A stretch of 33,650 bases of DNA from contig WTXI01000365.1 in the NCBI GenBank assembly GCA_022376515.1, positions 1-33,650 on the forward strand. Direction: 5' to 3'. Position numbers and translations under genes: made by a program. Source of the DNA: Lactifluus volemus (lineage: Eukaryota > Basidiomycota > Agaricomycetes > Russulales > Russulaceae). Within the stretch, counting starts at the first letter, position 1. Each line of letters begins with the position of its first letter. Below the pieces are notes generated by a model that searched no databases, was not told the origin of the DNA, and was given only the letters and a program-made list of their open reading frames with translations. Shown in pieces: positions 31,850 through 33,650 of this stretch.

Positions 31850-33648
31850 ATGGACATGGAACACATCAGGACTCCTCCAACTCTATCCATCGCGTAGGTG
31901 TTCTCCTCTCCTTCACAGTCATCAGGCACATTCGCTAACTCAGTCCTCCCAGTATGATCTCCGATTTCTTTCACCCAGATGTCGGAGGGGTTGAGAACCA
32001 TATCTACATGCTTGCGGCTTCACTCATCCGAAGGGGGCACAAGGTAGCTGTCGTTTGCATCTTTCTACCGCAATCACACAATCGATTTTAACCTGCCTTA
32101 GGTCATAGTCATCACTCACAGCTATCCACCCAACCGCGTTGGCATACGCTGGCTTGTCCCTGGACTGAAAGTCTATCACATTCCGTTTCCAACGCTTGTA
32201 TCATCTGCTACGTTGCCAAACTTCTTCACCTTCTTACCCTACCTCCGCACTATCGTCCTTCGTGAACAAATCACGCTTATCCACTCGCACGCCAGTCTAT
32301 CTTCTCTTGGACATGAGGGCGTCTTGCATGCCCATCTTTTTGGGATTCGCACCGTTTTCACAGATCATAGTTTATTCGGTTTCGCCGACGCCGCCAGCAT
32401 CCTGACAAACAAGCTTCTCGAGGGAATGCTTCGGAATGTGGACGCTGCTATCTGTGTTTCGTACATAGGGTGAGGAATCACTTCCTTGACTGTCATTCGT
32501 GAGTCTCATCGACTTGGCCGTCAGGCGTGAAAATACGGTTCTCCGGTCCAACCTCCCGCCAAAGTCGATTTACGTCATCCCTAATGCGATAGTCGCAGAT
32601 CATTTTTGTCCTGCGCCTTCCGCACTCCCCACAGACACCAGTCAGTATTCACATAATTAGACTTGAAGTACACCTGCTGACCTATTTTGCATCTGGTGCT
32701 CTTGCAGTAACTATCATTGTCATCTCACGTCTGGCCTACAGAAAGGGAGTTGATCTCCTGGTGGCAACCGCACCACGCATATGTGAGGCGTTTCCTAATG
32801 TTCGTTTTGTGGTCGGTCGTGCCTCTTGTGATTTCTCTGGTTACACCAAAACTCATTATCGTTCAGGTGGCGATGGGCCTAAAATGGTCGATCTCCTCCA
32901 AATGCGAGAAACCCACTTCTTGCAGGATCGGATCACTCTGCTTGGCCCGGTTGCCATCGTGACGTGCCCTCCGTGCGAATTTGTTGTTGTGGTTTTTTTG
33001 TCATCCTACTTAACTCGACGGTATTAGGTTCTTCAGCAGGGCTCCATCTTTTTGAATACTTCTCTCACTGAGGCGTTCGGTATCGCGATAGTAGAAGCTG
33101 CATGTGCGGGCTTGCATGTAGTCTCTACTCGCGTTGGTGGCGTACCCGAAATCCTCCCAGAAGACATGATCTCATTTGCTGCTCCTACTGCAGATGGTAC
33201 TTTCTAACCTCCCTTCAGACGCTTTACCCTGATCTCGACTTAGATGTATTCCGTGCCATGGCAGAGGCGATTGCACATATAGCGCGAGGAGAACATGATC
33301 CTCATAGTGCGCATCAAAGAATTCGTGGGTTCTATGATTGGACGATGGTCGCAGAGCGCACGGAAACCGTCTATCGCAACGTGCTTGCAACACCTCCACT
33401 CTCTCTATGGACGCGAATTCAGCGGTGCGTCCTATCCCTTACTCGAGGAATGCCCCGAAATATTGACACATGACAGGACCATGGGCTTGGGTCCATTTGT
33501 AGGCCCCATCTACACAATTATACTAATTGTCGATTGCTTGTTCTTCGCTTTCCTCGAATGGTGGATGCCCAGGGAAAACATTGACTATGTTGATGTGAGA
33601 TGGGATACGACACATTTTGCAAATGTAGAATATCTCTGCTTTGCGTGA
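31850..33648 (+). CDS. GPI3: GPI-GlcNAc transferase catalytic subunit (GPI3/PIG-A)
   Basis: Nine exons: 31850-31893, 31953-32043, 32102-32469, 32525-32640, 32708-32815, 32867-32972, 33028-33196, 33244-33424 and 33477-33648. Corrected for one missing base they give about 451 residues, the size of yeast Spt14/Gpi3. It is a family 4 glycosyltransferase that transfers GlcNAc from UDP-GlcNAc to phosphatidylinositol on the cytoplasmic face of the ER, the first step of GPI-anchor synthesis. Motifs in order: [87 protein letters not shown], and a C-terminal membrane span (about [19 protein letters not shown]). In exon 6 the frame slips near 32949-32960 between LLGPV and the conserved HRDV, so one base appears to be missing. 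An alternative donor near 32986 keeps the frame but loses the motif. The earliest usable ATG is 31850; 31856 is another. Confidence 0.9.
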
Positions 33649-33650
33649 TT

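Noticed and set aside
1..33650. CRISPR array, bacterial operon or prophage features
   Set aside because: Pervasive short spliceosomal introns and eukaryotic gene families show a nuclear fungal genome; no regularly spaced repeats are present.

Overview
The window looks like nuclear DNA of a filamentous basidiomycete, probably an Agaricomycete. Almost every gene is broken by several 47-77 nt GT-AG introns. The proteins match fungal families: Spt4, a Pho80-type cyclin, the GPI3/PIG-A glycosyltransferase, a class 3 (DAG-lipase-like) lipase and a DUF2433 phosphoesterase-like protein. There is also an intron-containing initiator tRNA-Met with the eukaryotic A1:U72 pair. The species cannot be named from sequence alone.

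Region 1 (about 0.5-12.4 kb) is a tandem array of five NmrA/isoflavone-reductase-like NAD(P)-binding oxidoreductase genes, all on the minus strand. Each has four exons with the same intron positions and phases, and all five reading frames are intact after splicing. Four of the five share two upstream sequence elements; copies 2 and 3 also share several hundred bases of 5' flank, so promoters were duplicated with the genes. Between copies 1 and 2 lies a tyrosine-recombinase gene (2663-3685) in a pyrimidine-rich block flanked by imperfect direct repeats, which looks like a single-gene mobile element.

Region 2 (12.4-19.8 kb) holds one confident gene: a 701-residue minus-strand protein with an N-terminal DUF2433 (calcineurin-like) domain, a C-terminal RNA-recognition motif and an RG-rich tail. 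The 4.1 kb beyond it shows no recognisable gene, and part of it is relatively CpG-poor.

Region 3 (19.8-24.3 kb) has two plus-strand genes, a small Zn(II)2Cys6-type protein and a 675-residue basic low-complexity protein. They are separated by a strongly CpG-depleted, AT-rich stretch of about 0.9 kb. The initiator tRNA-Met gene follows on the minus strand.

Region 4 (25.2-33.65 kb) is a housekeeping segment: a PHO80-like cyclin (minus), SPT4 (plus), a class 3 lipase (minus) and GPI3 (plus). SPT4 and the lipase gene are tail to tail; the lipase gene and GPI3 are head to head with very little space between them. The lipase needs about three or four one-base frame corrections and GPI3 needs one. 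GPI3 is essential where it has been tested, so consensus errors in this part of the assembly are a serious alternative to real mutations.

The features most worth follow-up are the stand-alone recombinase element, the intron in the initiator tRNA, the co-duplicated promoter elements of the oxidoreductase array and the CpG-depleted blocks.
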